A DNA stretch of 64,000 nucleotides, from the NCBI GenBank assembly GCA_039976075.1, contig JBDWFY010000016.1, positions 1 to 64,000 of the forward strand, in the 5' to 3' direction. Below the pieces are notes generated by a model, which searched no databases, was not told the DNA's origin, and saw only the letters and a list, made by a program, of their open reading frames with translations. The stretch comes from JBDWFY01 sp039976075 (GTDB lineage Bacteria > Pseudomonadota > Alphaproteobacteria > Rhizobiales > Stappiaceae). The position numbers were made by a program, and so were the translations under genes. Shown here one piece after another: positions 53,458 through 61,948 of the stretch. Position 1 is the first letter of the stretch. Each line of letters opens with the position of its first letter.

Positions 53458-54615
53458 TTATGCTGCCAGTTCGTCGGCCACATAATATCGCGCCGCTTCC
53501 CGGGCGGCTTCTGCTTCAAAGCGCCTTAGCAGACCAAGCAATTGATCATGCGCTCCGGAACCGTTACCCCGCAGCTTCGACAGAACTCCCGTGATCAGTC
53601 GTCTCGCAAAATCGGGATTTGCTGTCGGTTCAAACTGCTCGACGTCAATTTCCCGGAATACGTCAACGGCCAGAACAAAAGCCTGAAGGGAGCTTTGCGG
53701 AAGCGCGGCCTTTTTCAACACAGCTGTGATCGCTCCGGCTGAACCGTGCGACAGTACTGCCTGTACCTTCAATGCAGGCAAACCGGACAGGCTGGCCAGC
53801 GCCACTTCGATAAAGAACAGATTACCTGAACACAGAGCGCGCAACAAAAGTGTCGGAGTCAACTGCCCACTGCAGCGCAGATGCTCGATAAGCGCCTCGA
53901 TTTCTATGTCCGTTGCATGTGCGGCAAGCTGTATCGTAATACGATCCTTTGCCTCGCCGGCAAAATGTTGCCCCTTACCGCCAAGCGCTTCGAATTGCAG
54001 CGCCGGTAAGTTCGCAAGCTCTTCGGACATTTTGTGAACTATCAACTGCCGGACTTCGATCGGAATACCGGGCTGAGACAGCAAACCTTCGCGGACTTCT
54101 GGATCGTCGCCAAACCGTTCTGCAATGCGTAACAAGCTGTTTTTCGTTGCTTTTGCGTTGATATTCTTGATCAGAACAGTACAGGCACGCCGATCACCAA
54201 CTTCCGCAATGGCTGCAGAAACCGCGGCACTGGGTAAACGGCGCGCGGCGATTGCGCACTGTGTCATCATATCGCCAGTTGCCACCAGATCGACAAGTTC
54301 GGATTCCAGCAAGACGGGAGATCCCTGAAGAATTGGCACGCTTACCATATGAACATCATGGGCAAGACTGAGAACAATATGCTGAGGCGCAGTCACTTCT
54401 GTCGCAAAGACCAGCGCCATCGCCTCACGCACAATCGGGCTCGGATCATCGAGCATGACTGTTAGCGCAGCTTCTGCCGCACCCAACTCTTCAGCATTCA
54501 TGTCTGAGTGTAACCAGGCCCGTGCCAATGTACCCGTCGCTTCCGCCCGCTTTTCAACGGGGGCAGAACCGATCCAGCGCAGGAATTCCTTTATGACCAT
54601 TGCATGTCCATCCAA
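53458..54615 (-). CDS. DUF2336-family protein
   Basis: A 385-residue cytoplasmic protein made of alpha-helical HEAT-like repeats. Features include FLRWIGSAPVEKRAEATGTL at the start, ALTVMLDDPSPIVREAMALV and LEALIEHLRCSGQLTPTLLL-type blocks (IEALIEHLRCSGQLTPTLLL). This is the pattern of DUF2336 proteins, which in alphaproteobacteria are tied to flagellar and cell-cycle genes. It ends convergent with the Hpt gene. A possible CtrA half-site (TTAA-N7-TTCA at 54672-54686) is present upstream. Molecular function is not established. Confidence 0.8.
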   Translation of the reverse strand: MDGHAMVIKEFLRWIGSAPVEKRAEATGTLARAWLHSDMNAEELGAAEAALTVMLDDPSPIVREAMALVFATEVTAPQHIVLSLAHDVHMVSVPILQGSPVLLESELVDLVATGDMMTQCAIAARRLPSAAVSAAIAEVGDRRACTVLIKNINAKATKNSLLRIAERFGDDPEVREGLLSQPGIPIEVRQLIVHKMSEELANLPALQFEALGGKGQHFAGEAKDRITIQLAAHATDIEIEALIEHLRCSGQLTPTLLLRALCSGNLFFIEVALASLSGLPALKVQAVLSHGSAGAITAVLKKAALPQSSLQAFVLAVDVFREIDVEQFEPTANPDFARRLITGVLSKLRGNGSGAHDQLLGLLRRFEAEAAREAARYYVADELAA

Positions 54616-54845
54616 ACTTCAATTGGCGTACGCAGTAATACCGCCATGAAGAAAGAATGCCATGCAAAGCATTAACGTAAGGTTCACCATAAAAATGAAC
54701 GCATACGAATGCTCACATCGGCTCAACGTCGCAAAGCAACATATATTTGGGCGCGTGAATCAACAATGATTCGATAAATTAGATGATCCTGCGGAAATCA
54801 GATGAAATTATGTCTTTTCATTGATGGTTTTGTGCCGACGTGAAT

Positions 54846-55835
54846 TTACGCTGGCGGCAATAGTTCTCGCTGCTCCTCCTGCCGCCGATAAGAAAGGAAA
54901 CCCGTCAGATCCAGCGGCTTTGACTTGGGCGTTTCCTGCAATCCTGCAAAGAAATTGGTACCAATGTCAGACTTTGCCCTCGGTTGAGGCGTACTATCAA
55001 AAAAAGAAGCCTGATTGGAGAAGGACGTCAAGGAAGACGACCCCAGTGGGTCCACCGATCGTGTGGGGTCGGTATGAAACATCGACTGAAACGGACTTGA
55101 GGTATCCACTGCTCGAAACGCATTGTTAAATCGTGCCCAAAGATCTGTATTTTTGGGTTCGGAAAACGATAAAAGTGTTTCAGGAATTTCAACATCAGGT
55201 GCGCGCGCTACGGCTGTCGCCGTTGTTCCGTGTTTTTGAACCAAATGCGCATAGACTTGCGAAACAGTTCTTTCCGCTCCGTTTCGTTCGAAAAAGATGG
55301 CTTTATTCGCAGCAGCCTGGCTGGGAAATGTTTGAGCTGCACTTTTTTCCGGCGTACTTTCGGCATGCCCGATCAATCGGGACGCGCCGTTGGCACCCAG
55401 AAAATGGGCGATGTAGAGTTCACCATCTGTTGGCTGGCGGCCGAGTTTCGACCCTAGATATTGAGCATTTTTCTCTGTGAACACACCTGCCAGAACGGAA
55501 GCAATCTCCGGATTTTTCCGCAAAGCCAATATTTCCGCCCGTTGCTCGCTGTCAGCGACGGTATACTTTCCGCTACCTGTCCGCGTAATGGCACTTGCGT
55601 AGTCCTGCATACCGAGCGAGGGGCCTGATTCCTTGATCAGTTCAAGCCAGGTCGATTCAATGAACTGGAAAAGACCCGTTGCCGATGACGTCTTGGCCTT
55701 GGCTGTCGGATCGAGACTGGATTCCCTAACAGCCGTTTTCAATAAGTAGTCAAACGATGTACCTGTTGATTGACTGGCAGTATGGAACGCTGTCTCAATG
55801 CGCGCAGAAATCGATGCATCATTCGCCACCTGCAT
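54846..55835 (-). CDS. SLT-domain (lytic transglycosylase-like) protein without signal peptide
   Basis: A 329-residue protein. The lysozyme-like domain covers about residues 25-170: TSFDYLLKTAVRESSLDP with the catalytic Glu38, then SSATGLFQFIESTWLELIKE and YIAHFLGANGASRLI. No N-terminal signal peptide or transmembrane helix is seen; the C-terminal 120 residues are low-complexity (SFSEPKNTDLWARFNNAFRA). Homologues of this layout are common in rhizobia near cell-cycle and flagellar genes. Promoted from a region with CtrA boxes, it may act in flagellum or division assembly. How a cytoplasmic form reaches peptidoglycan is unclear. Confidence 0.82.
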   Translation of the reverse strand: MQVANDASISARIETAFHTASQSTGTSFDYLLKTAVRESSLDPTAKAKTSSATGLFQFIESTWLELIKESGPSLGMQDYASAITRTGSGKYTVADSEQRAEILALRKNPEIASVLAGVFTEKNAQYLGSKLGRQPTDGELYIAHFLGANGASRLIGHAESTPEKSAAQTFPSQAAANKAIFFERNGAERTVSQVYAHLVQKHGTTATAVARAPDVEIPETLLSFSEPKNTDLWARFNNAFRAVDTSSPFQSMFHTDPTRSVDPLGSSSLTSFSNQASFFDSTPQPRAKSDIGTNFFAGLQETPKSKPLDLTGFLSYRRQEEQRELLPPA

Positions 55836-55874
55836 GGCATTATCCCCGTAGACTCGCTAAGTCTCACCCTTGCG

Positions 55875-55882
55875 TTAACCAT
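55875..55882. promoter_or_regulatory. CtrA-type octamer TTAACCAT
   Basis: TTAACCAT, a motif recognised by CtrA in several alphaproteobacteria, lies in the 133-bp divergent promoter region of the SLT-domain and CitE-like genes, 13 bp from a second CtrA-type box. Confidence 0.45.
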
Positions 55883-55895
55883 CCGCTCATACTGG

Positions 55896-55911
55896 TTAAC
55901 AAAAGCTTAAC
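55896..55911. promoter_or_regulatory. CtrA box TTAA-N7-TTAAC
   Basis: TTAACAAAAGCTTAAC matches the full TTAA-N7-TTAA(C) CtrA consensus exactly. It lies between divergent genes 54846-55835 and 55969-56634 and could control either or both. Confidence 0.65.
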
Positions 55912-55968
55912 AAAACACGCTCCAGGAAGTTCTTGTCCAAAATAAATCTATGTTAAACATCAGATAGC

Positions 55969-56634
55969 ATGCAATCATCAGCCCATTACCGTTCTGTTCT
56001 GGCACTTACTGCACAGCCCGTCATTGACTGGAAGGCATTCGCACAGTGCCAATCAGATGCGATTGTGCTGTCTGGTCAACCGATGCTGCCAGCTCACGAG
56101 CAGGATACCAGAGCCGCGCAAACGATGGTCATTGAGTGCCCGTCAGGCTCACCATTGCCTACCTCGCAGTATTTGAAACGTCTCAGCAGCCTCTTTTCCA
56201 GAATTGCGATCATGGTTGACTTTCATTCCGGACCTGAACTCACCCGCCTTGACGTTAAACTGTCCGTCCTGGAAGCGCGGGCTGGTCTGGCAGATTGCTC
56301 CGTCGATCTCTTTGCCCGAATTGGCGCATCGGCGGCGTCGGTTACAAAACTGAATGACCTCCGTGACAAAAATCCGCGCCTGTCAGCCCTGGTATGGCAA
56401 CCTGGCACTCCTTTTGAGACCGAAGGGATCGATTCAAATGCGCGATGTGAAACCGCCAGGGCCCTGGTTACATTGCATGCCGAGAGCTTCGGTGTTCAGG
56501 CACTTGACTGGCCCCATCAGCAGATCGACGATTTCGCACTGTTGTGCGATCGATCAAAGAATGATGGCTTCACCGGCATTGTCGTCCATAACTCGGTTGA
56601 TGTCGCTCATGCAAACGCGATCTTTTCAAGATGA
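55969..56634 (+). CDS. Degenerate citrate-lyase-beta-like (CitE/HpcH) protein
   Basis: A 221-residue protein of no certain family. The order of blocks matches a shortened CitE/HpcH barrel: RSVLALTAQPVIDWKAFAQC with DAIVLSGQ near the start, DLFARIGASAAS in the middle, and a C-terminal GFTGIVVHNSVDVAHANAIF that aligns with the GF-x-GK-x-x-x-HP-x-Q-x-x-x-x-N-x-x-F end of CitE. The Glu and Asp metal ligands expected of an active enzyme are not evident, so it is probably non-catalytic. It is transcribed from a CtrA-box region divergent from the SLT-domain gene. The family assignment is tentative. Confidence 0.5.
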   Translation: MQSSAHYRSVLALTAQPVIDWKAFAQCQSDAIVLSGQPMLPAHEQDTRAAQTMVIECPSGSPLPTSQYLKRLSSLFSRIAIMVDFHSGPELTRLDVKLSVLEARAGLADCSVDLFARIGASAASVTKLNDLRDKNPRLSALVWQPGTPFETEGIDSNARCETARALVTLHAESFGVQALDWPHQQIDDFALLCDRSKNDGFTGIVVHNSVDVAHANAIFSR

Positions 56635-56658
56635 TGCCAACGTTGCATTTTTGTTGAA

Positions 56659-57273
56659 CTAAACCACGCCAGGCACCGAAGGTCGCACCATTTCAAATAC
56701 ATCGTCGACCACCGCATAGTCCCGATACCCCAAGCGCGCTATCGGCTTCAGCTTGGCCATATCAATTTTGCCATCGGTAACGACGCTTTCGCTGATATGA
56801 ATTCCAACCACCTGGCCCAAAACCATGCGATAGGGCGAGGCGGCTCCCTTTATGTCTTCAAGCTCCACACTTTTTAGATACTGACATTCCAGCGTGATGG
56901 GAGATTCGTCCACACCCCAACTCTTGACCAGCCGACTGTTTTTTTTTGTCAGACCCGCTAATTCAAACTCCGAAACGCCCGGTTCGACATTGGCAGAGGA
57001 AACATTCATCTGATTTCTCAGGTCGTATGTTGCGATATTGCAGGTAAAATCGCCGGTCTGTTCTATGTTGTGCAAGCTGTCTTTAATTCCCGCAGAACTG
57101 AACATGACAATGTGGGGATTGTCCGACACGCCATTGAAGAAGCTGTAAGGGGCAAGATTGGGGATTCCATTTTCATCAAGCGAGGAGATCCAGCCGATGG
57201 GACGCGGCGCAACGATCGCTTTGAACGGGTCGTGGGCAAGGCCATGTTTTTCTGTCAGGACGTTGTAAAACAC
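56659..57273 (-). CDS. Flavin reductase-like domain protein (FMN-binding)
   Basis: A 204-residue split-barrel flavoprotein of the flavin-reductase family. It opens MFYNVLTEKHGLAHDPFKAI with VAPRPIGWISSLDENGIPNL, the typical FMN-binding entry, then SFFNGVSDNPHIVMFSS and GDFTCNIATYDL. ARLGYRDYAVVDDVFEMVRP closes the fold. It reduces or binds FMN with NAD(P)H for partner oxygenases, or acts as an uncharacterised reductase. Three bases separate it from the nitroreductase on the same strand, forming a two-gene unit. Confidence 0.88.
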   Translation of the reverse strand: MFYNVLTEKHGLAHDPFKAIVAPRPIGWISSLDENGIPNLAPYSFFNGVSDNPHIVMFSSAGIKDSLHNIEQTGDFTCNIATYDLRNQMNVSSANVEPGVSEFELAGLTKKNSRLVKSWGVDESPITLECQYLKSVELEDIKGAASPYRMVLGQVVGIHISESVVTDGKIDMAKLKPIARLGYRDYAVVDDVFEMVRPSVPGVV

Positions 57274-57276
57274 GCT

Positions 57277-57849
57277 TTATTCTCCCTGCCATTCTGTAAC
57301 AAGAGCCTCAACATCCGGACGCGGTCTTTCTGTGGGCGTGATCTCCGGCGTGCCGACATGAACAAACCCGGCAAAACGCTCTCCTTCTTCCAATCCAAGC
57401 AATTTTCCCGCATCCTCATCGAACATGTACCACTCCGAAAGCCATTGTCCGGCAAATCCCAATCCATGAACCGCGTGGAGCATGTTCATGCAAACCGCCC
57501 CGGCAGACAGTTCCTGTTCCCACATGGGAATTTTCGGGTGCATAGTTGCCCGGCTCACAACGCCGATGACCAGTGGTGCACGTGCAAGGCGTGCCCTCTC
57601 GAGCTCTTCTTGTGCGGGTTCAAAAGACTCCCCCCGGGACAGAAGCAGGCCGAGCAATTTTTCACCCGCCAGTTTTTGCGCATCTCCTCTGAAAATGATA
57701 AACCGCCAAGGTGCCAGTTTGCCGTGATCGGGGACACGGGTGGCTGCCGTTAAAATCGTACCGATGGCATCCGCATCCGGCGCAGGCAGTTTCAGGTTGA
57801 CCGCAGGGACTGAGCGCCGCGAGAGCAGATGATCTATGGTTTCTTGCAT
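57277..57849 (-). CDS. Nitroreductase family protein (YdjA-like)
   Basis: A 190-residue FMN-dependent oxidoreductase. The FMN-binding opening LLSRRSVPAVNLKLPAPDAD is followed by VPDHGKLAPWRFIIFRGDA, the small-nitroreductase signature, and a C-terminal GTPEITPTERPRPDVEALV. The length fits the short YdjA subgroup. It precedes the flavin-reductase gene, 3 bp apart, suggesting shared redox or detoxification metabolism. Natural substrate not known. Confidence 0.88.
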   Translation of the reverse strand: MQETIDHLLSRRSVPAVNLKLPAPDADAIGTILTAATRVPDHGKLAPWRFIIFRGDAQKLAGEKLLGLLLSRGESFEPAQEELERARLARAPLVIGVVSRATMHPKIPMWEQELSAGAVCMNMLHAVHGLGFAGQWLSEWYMFDEDAGKLLGLEEGERFAGFVHVGTPEITPTERPRPDVEALVTEWQGE

Positions 57850-58014
57850 GGCTTGGGATCACTCGTGAATTCTGTTATGGGAAGAGCATTGTTGAAACAA
57901 ACGTGCAACCGTTTCGGAATAGGTCAGAACCCTAACTAGCGCATCGGCATGAAATCGCCACTCTTTTCAGGCTGACAATTGTCTCCGAAGCACCATATCG
58001 AGACCGAAGAGCGA

Positions 58015-59052
58015 ATGAAATACGCCGTAAAAGATCGTCCAACCTACTTGATGCTCCCATGCATCCTTGTGGCCTTCGTCTTGTTCTTCTCCGTTCAGGC
58101 GCAAGCGCAATCCGCATCTGTGCCCATCCCCCAAGCCAAGCCAACCGGGATTGATGTCGATCTGGCAACGGAGATTGAGCAGCAGTTGGAAAGCATGCTG
58201 TCAGAGGCCCGAGATGACACGCTGCCCAATTCAATCGTGCCATACGCCCCTTCGAATAGCGACTTCCAGGGCAATCCTGAAGGGATAGATGAAGGTGCCC
58301 TTTACCTCGTTGCCCGGCTCAAGGAAGATGGCGCAAACATTTCTAATGGTATGGTCTGGCGGGTCTATGATACGGAACAAAATGAAGAGGGTCGACTTGA
58401 TATCGTCGCAACGTCCACCGGTGGGGATGCGGAGTTTCGTCTGAAACCCGGCCAGTATGTTGTTCATGCTGCCTATGGATTTGCCTCCGCTCTGCAGCAG
58501 GTTGCCATCTCCAAACGCGTGCAGACCATGACGATCAACCTCAATGCCGGGGGTGTGAAGCTTGACGCTGTGGTCGACCAGACTATTCCCCTGCCGCAGG
58601 ATGAAGTCCTTTTCGACGTCTACAGAATGGATTACGACCAGCGAGGCGAACGGAAGGTTGTCGCTGAAAGTGTCGGCAAGGGAGAGATTGTCCGGCTGAA
58701 TGCAGACACGTATCACGTGGTCAGTCGGTATGGGGATGTCAATGCTGTCGTGCGTGCCGACATCCAGATCCAGCCGGGAAAACTTGTCGAGGCAAAAATT
58801 TATCATAACGCTGCGGAGATGACTTTGAAGCTGGTCAATGAACCTGGCGGCGAGGCGCTTGCAGGGACAGCGTGGTCTATTCTTACACCCGGTGGGGACG
58901 TGATTGTCGAGGGCGTCGGCGCTTTCCCGAGCTATGTGCTGGCTGAAGGGGACTATGAAGTCGTCGCCAAATATCGCGGAAAAAATTTCGTACGAAATTT
59001 CACCGTTGAGCCGGGTCTTGATCGGGATGTTGAAGTTTTAGCGATCAATTGA
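58015..59052 (+). CDS. Secreted protein with three tandem beta-sandwich modules
   Basis: A 345-residue exported protein. The start at ATG 58015 gives a signal peptide (RPTYLMLPCILVAFVLFFSV, cleavage after AQA). The mature part has an acidic helix (VDLATEIEQQLESMLSEA) and then three related modules of about 75-85 residues, beginning near 85, 180 and 265. Each starts with a hydrophobic L-x-L/V strand and has a W/F-x-V/I-Y/L turn, then D/G-Y-x-V-x-A/S-x-Y-G. Such modules resemble carboxypeptidase-regulatory/transthyretin-like folds. No named family was recognised. Role unknown; periplasmic or surface binding is likely. Confidence 0.75.
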   Translation: MKYAVKDRPTYLMLPCILVAFVLFFSVQAQAQSASVPIPQAKPTGIDVDLATEIEQQLESMLSEARDDTLPNSIVPYAPSNSDFQGNPEGIDEGALYLVARLKEDGANISNGMVWRVYDTEQNEEGRLDIVATSTGGDAEFRLKPGQYVVHAAYGFASALQQVAISKRVQTMTINLNAGGVKLDAVVDQTIPLPQDEVLFDVYRMDYDQRGERKVVAESVGKGEIVRLNADTYHVVSRYGDVNAVVRADIQIQPGKLVEAKIYHNAAEMTLKLVNEPGGEALAGTAWSILTPGGDVIVEGVGAFPSYVLAEGDYEVVAKYRGKNFVRNFTVEPGLDRDVEVLAIN

Positions 59053-59456
59053 CGATTGCAAGCATGCATTGTGGCCGCACCTCGCCCGACTCGACTGCCG
59101 CCCTCCGAACGGGAATGCTTGACCCGATTGATTTGATGAAACCACAAATGAACAAAGATGTCCGCTATTTTTCATAGCAGGCAAACGCCTGCTTGTGCAC
59201 CCGAAAACATTTCGATCAGTCTGATCATGTTTCGTTTGGCCATTGGCTGATCGGCATTGATATGGCCCAGCTCGAAAGATTTATAGAAGACATCTATCAA
59301 TTCGATCCCTGCACAAACAGTTCAGTAACGTCCGCAGACTCAAACAAATCTTTGCTGTAAGGCGCAAGAGTGTTTGTTCTGAACAGAACACCGGCCTCTC
59401 AATGCTGGTTGGCCGGTCAACTCTGTGTCGACCAGCCAAGCCGCATTTGACAGCTG
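59053..59456. other. Interval with several hairpins downstream of thrS
   Basis: 404 bases without a gene. It holds AGCAGGC-4-GCCTGCT (59176-59193), TGTTCTG-2-CAGAACA (59375-59390) and ACCGGCC-14-GGCCGGT (59390-59417). The last two lie just past the thrS stop on the minus strand and may terminate it. The first is close to the end of the plus-strand secreted-protein gene. None has a long T tract. Confidence 0.5.
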
Positions 59457-61397
59457 TCAGTTTTCCAACAGGTCCGGTGGCGTCGCCTCGAGGGTCAAGG
59501 CATCAACGGCCGCATCGAGGTCCATGGCGGTCTGATCCTTGGATCCCAAACGACGAATGTTGACTTTGTTTTCCTCAGCCTCTCGCATGCCGCAAACCAT
59601 GATGACCGGAACCTTCGCAAGCGAATGTTCACGGATCTTGTAATTGATCTTTTCGTTCCGCAGATCCAGGCTGGCCTTAAGCCCGGCTTTTTTCAATCTG
59701 TCATGGACTTGCTGTGCGTACCCATCCGCTTCTGAGGTAATAGTTGCCACCACAATTTGATGCGGCGACAGCCAAAGCGGGAAATGGCCGGCATAGTTTT
59801 CAATCAAAATACCGAGAAACCGCTCCATGGACCCACAGATAGCTCTGTGGATCATCACAGGCGTCTTCTTTTCACCGTCGCTATCAACATAAAAAGCACC
59901 GAAACGCTCAGGAAGGTTGAAATCCACCTGCGTCGTGCCGCATTGCCATTCCCGGCCAATAGCATCCCGCAGCGTATATTCGAATTTGGGTCCGTAAAAA
60001 GCCCCCTCACCGGGTAGTATATCCGTTTTCACCCGGCCTTCTGACTGGGCTTCAATTTCCTTGAGAACCTCACCCATAATGGCTTCGGCATGGTCCCAAG
60101 ATTCGTCGGATCCGACCCGCTTCTCCGGTCGTGTCGAAAGCTTGACCACGATCTCTTCGAAGCCAAAATCCGCATATGTCGACAGAATCAGGTCGTTGAT
60201 CTTCATGCATTCGTCAGCCATCTGCTTTTCGGTGCAGAAGACATGCGCATCATCCTGTGTGAAAGCCCGAACGCGCATCAGACCATGCAGAGCACCCGAT
60301 GGTTCATAGCGAGACACCGCTCCGAACTCCGACAAACGCAAAGGCAATTCACGGTAAGACTTCAAACCATGCTTGAAAATCTGCACATGGCCAGGACAAT
60401 TCATTGGTTTAATGGCAAAAACCCGATCGTCCTCGGTTTGCGTGACAAACATGTTTTCCCGATACCAGTCCCAATGGCCGGATGTTTCCCATAACGATTT
60501 ATCCAGAATTTGCGGTGCGTTGACCTCGTCATAAGACCCTTCAAGGCGCCGACGCATGTAATTTGTCAGGTTCTGAAACAGGGTCCACCCCTTGGCGTGC
60601 CAGAACACGACACCAGGACCCTCTTCCTGAAAATGAAACAGATCCATTTCCCGGCCCAGTTTCCTATGGTCCCGCTTTTCAGCCTCTTCCAACATGTGGA
60701 GGTAGGCTTTCAGTTCCTTGTCGCTTGACCAGGCAGTGCCATAGATACGGGTCAGCATTTCATTGTTGCTATCACCGCGCCAATAGGCGCCTGCGACTTT
60801 CATGAGCTTGAACGCCGTTCCGACCTGACCGGTTGAGGCCATATGCGGTCCCCGGCAAAGGTCCAGCCATTGTCCCTGGCGGTAAATCTTCACATCTTCG
60901 TTTTCAGGAATCGCGTCCAGAAGCTCAACTTTGTAATCTTCTCCTTTGGCGGAGAAATGATCACTGGCCTGTTCCCTGCTCCACACTTCCTTGGTGAAGG
61001 CCGCGTTACGCTGGATGATCTCGCGCATTTTCTTCTCGATGACAGGTAAATCATCGGGCGTAAACGGCTCGCTGCGCTTGAAATCATAGTAAAAGCCGTT
61101 TTCGATTACCGGCCCGATGGTTACTTGCGTACCCGGCCATAATTCCTGTACCGCTTCCGCCATCACGTGGGCTGCGTCGTGCCGAATTAATTCAAGCGCG
61201 CGCGGGTCTTCGCGCGTCAGTATTTCAATGCGGCAATCGTGGCCTATCGGATCGCTCAGATCCTGCAGCGTGTCATCAACAACGATGGCAACCGATTTCT
61301 TGGCGAGAGACTTCGAGATCCCGGCTGCGATTTCAGCACCGGTTACTCCTGAGGCTTGTTCTCGGATGGATTGGTCTGGGAAAGTCAGTTTGATCAT
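59457..61397 (-). CDS. thrS: Threonyl-tRNA synthetase
   Basis: A 646-residue class II aminoacyl-tRNA synthetase with the standard domain order. It has an N-terminal TGS domain, an editing domain with HDAAHVMAEAV, and a catalytic core with the zinc-site cysteine in MNCPGHVQIFKHGL. Class II motif 2 is RVRAFTQDDAHVFC and motif 3 is PVMIHRAICGSMERFLGILI. The C-terminal anticodon domain starts QIVVATITSEADGYA. Length is normal. It charges tRNA-Thr, one of which is encoded at 4313-4388. No leader regulation like the E. coli operator was recognised. Confidence 0.96.
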   Translation of the reverse strand: MIKLTFPDQSIREQASGVTGAEIAAGISKSLAKKSVAIVVDDTLQDLSDPIGHDCRIEILTREDPRALELIRHDAAHVMAEAVQELWPGTQVTIGPVIENGFYYDFKRSEPFTPDDLPVIEKKMREIIQRNAAFTKEVWSREQASDHFSAKGEDYKVELLDAIPENEDVKIYRQGQWLDLCRGPHMASTGQVGTAFKLMKVAGAYWRGDSNNEMLTRIYGTAWSSDKELKAYLHMLEEAEKRDHRKLGREMDLFHFQEEGPGVVFWHAKGWTLFQNLTNYMRRRLEGSYDEVNAPQILDKSLWETSGHWDWYRENMFVTQTEDDRVFAIKPMNCPGHVQIFKHGLKSYRELPLRLSEFGAVSRYEPSGALHGLMRVRAFTQDDAHVFCTEKQMADECMKINDLILSTYADFGFEEIVVKLSTRPEKRVGSDESWDHAEAIMGEVLKEIEAQSEGRVKTDILPGEGAFYGPKFEYTLRDAIGREWQCGTTQVDFNLPERFGAFYVDSDGEKKTPVMIHRAICGSMERFLGILIENYAGHFPLWLSPHQIVVATITSEADGYAQQVHDRLKKAGLKASLDLRNEKINYKIREHSLAKVPVIMVCGMREAEENKVNIRRLGSKDQTAMDLDAAVDALTLEATPPDLLEN

Positions 61398-61948
61398 GTC
61401 AGCTCCTGCTCACTCCTGCTCAACCGATGCAGGTAAGCCAGTTTTTCATGGTGTCCTAACGATGCCGCCGTCGCACATATCCGCAAGGATCAAGTGAGTT
61501 GGAAGGCGGCATTGCCGGTATTGTGTATGCGGGCAAGTGTCTAATCGAAACCGCCGACCGGGTCTAGAGGCTGTTGAGATTTAGCACGAGCTGGCGGTAC
61601 AGCTGAGTTTTTACTGCAGCAACATGGAGCGCGCCAATGAACGCCCACTTTATGCGAATCGTAATTCGCTCAGTAAAAAGTAATTTAATCTACATGTAAA
61701 CGAATAAATTTAGAATAATTACTATATAAAATTAGAAAATTAAATAAAATATGTAATTATACAGATAACATATACTTTTTTAACACATAAATACAAAATT
61801 TAGTCTTAATTACTTATTTTATACTTATAAATTACTCTTGGTCACATAAAAAGGTTACAAATCGCCAATATATTGACGTATTGATGGCTTTCATTGCCAC
61901 TGCGTATCCAGTGTATGAAACCGCGTGGCTGTTCCAGGAGGGTGGGCT
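61398..61948. other. AT-rich upstream region of the Sel1-like gene
   Basis: 551 bases without a gene. About 61680-61860 is extremely AT-rich. It includes TTTAGAATAATTAC (61709-61722), which recurs upstream of the last gene in the window (63471-63484). Promoters of thrS and of the Sel1-like protein should lie here. Confidence 0.5.

Noticed and set aside
61398..61470. Attenuator or operator ahead of thrS
   Set aside because: Only a short direct repeat (CTCCTGCTCA type) is present, with no tRNA-Thr-like fold or T-box.
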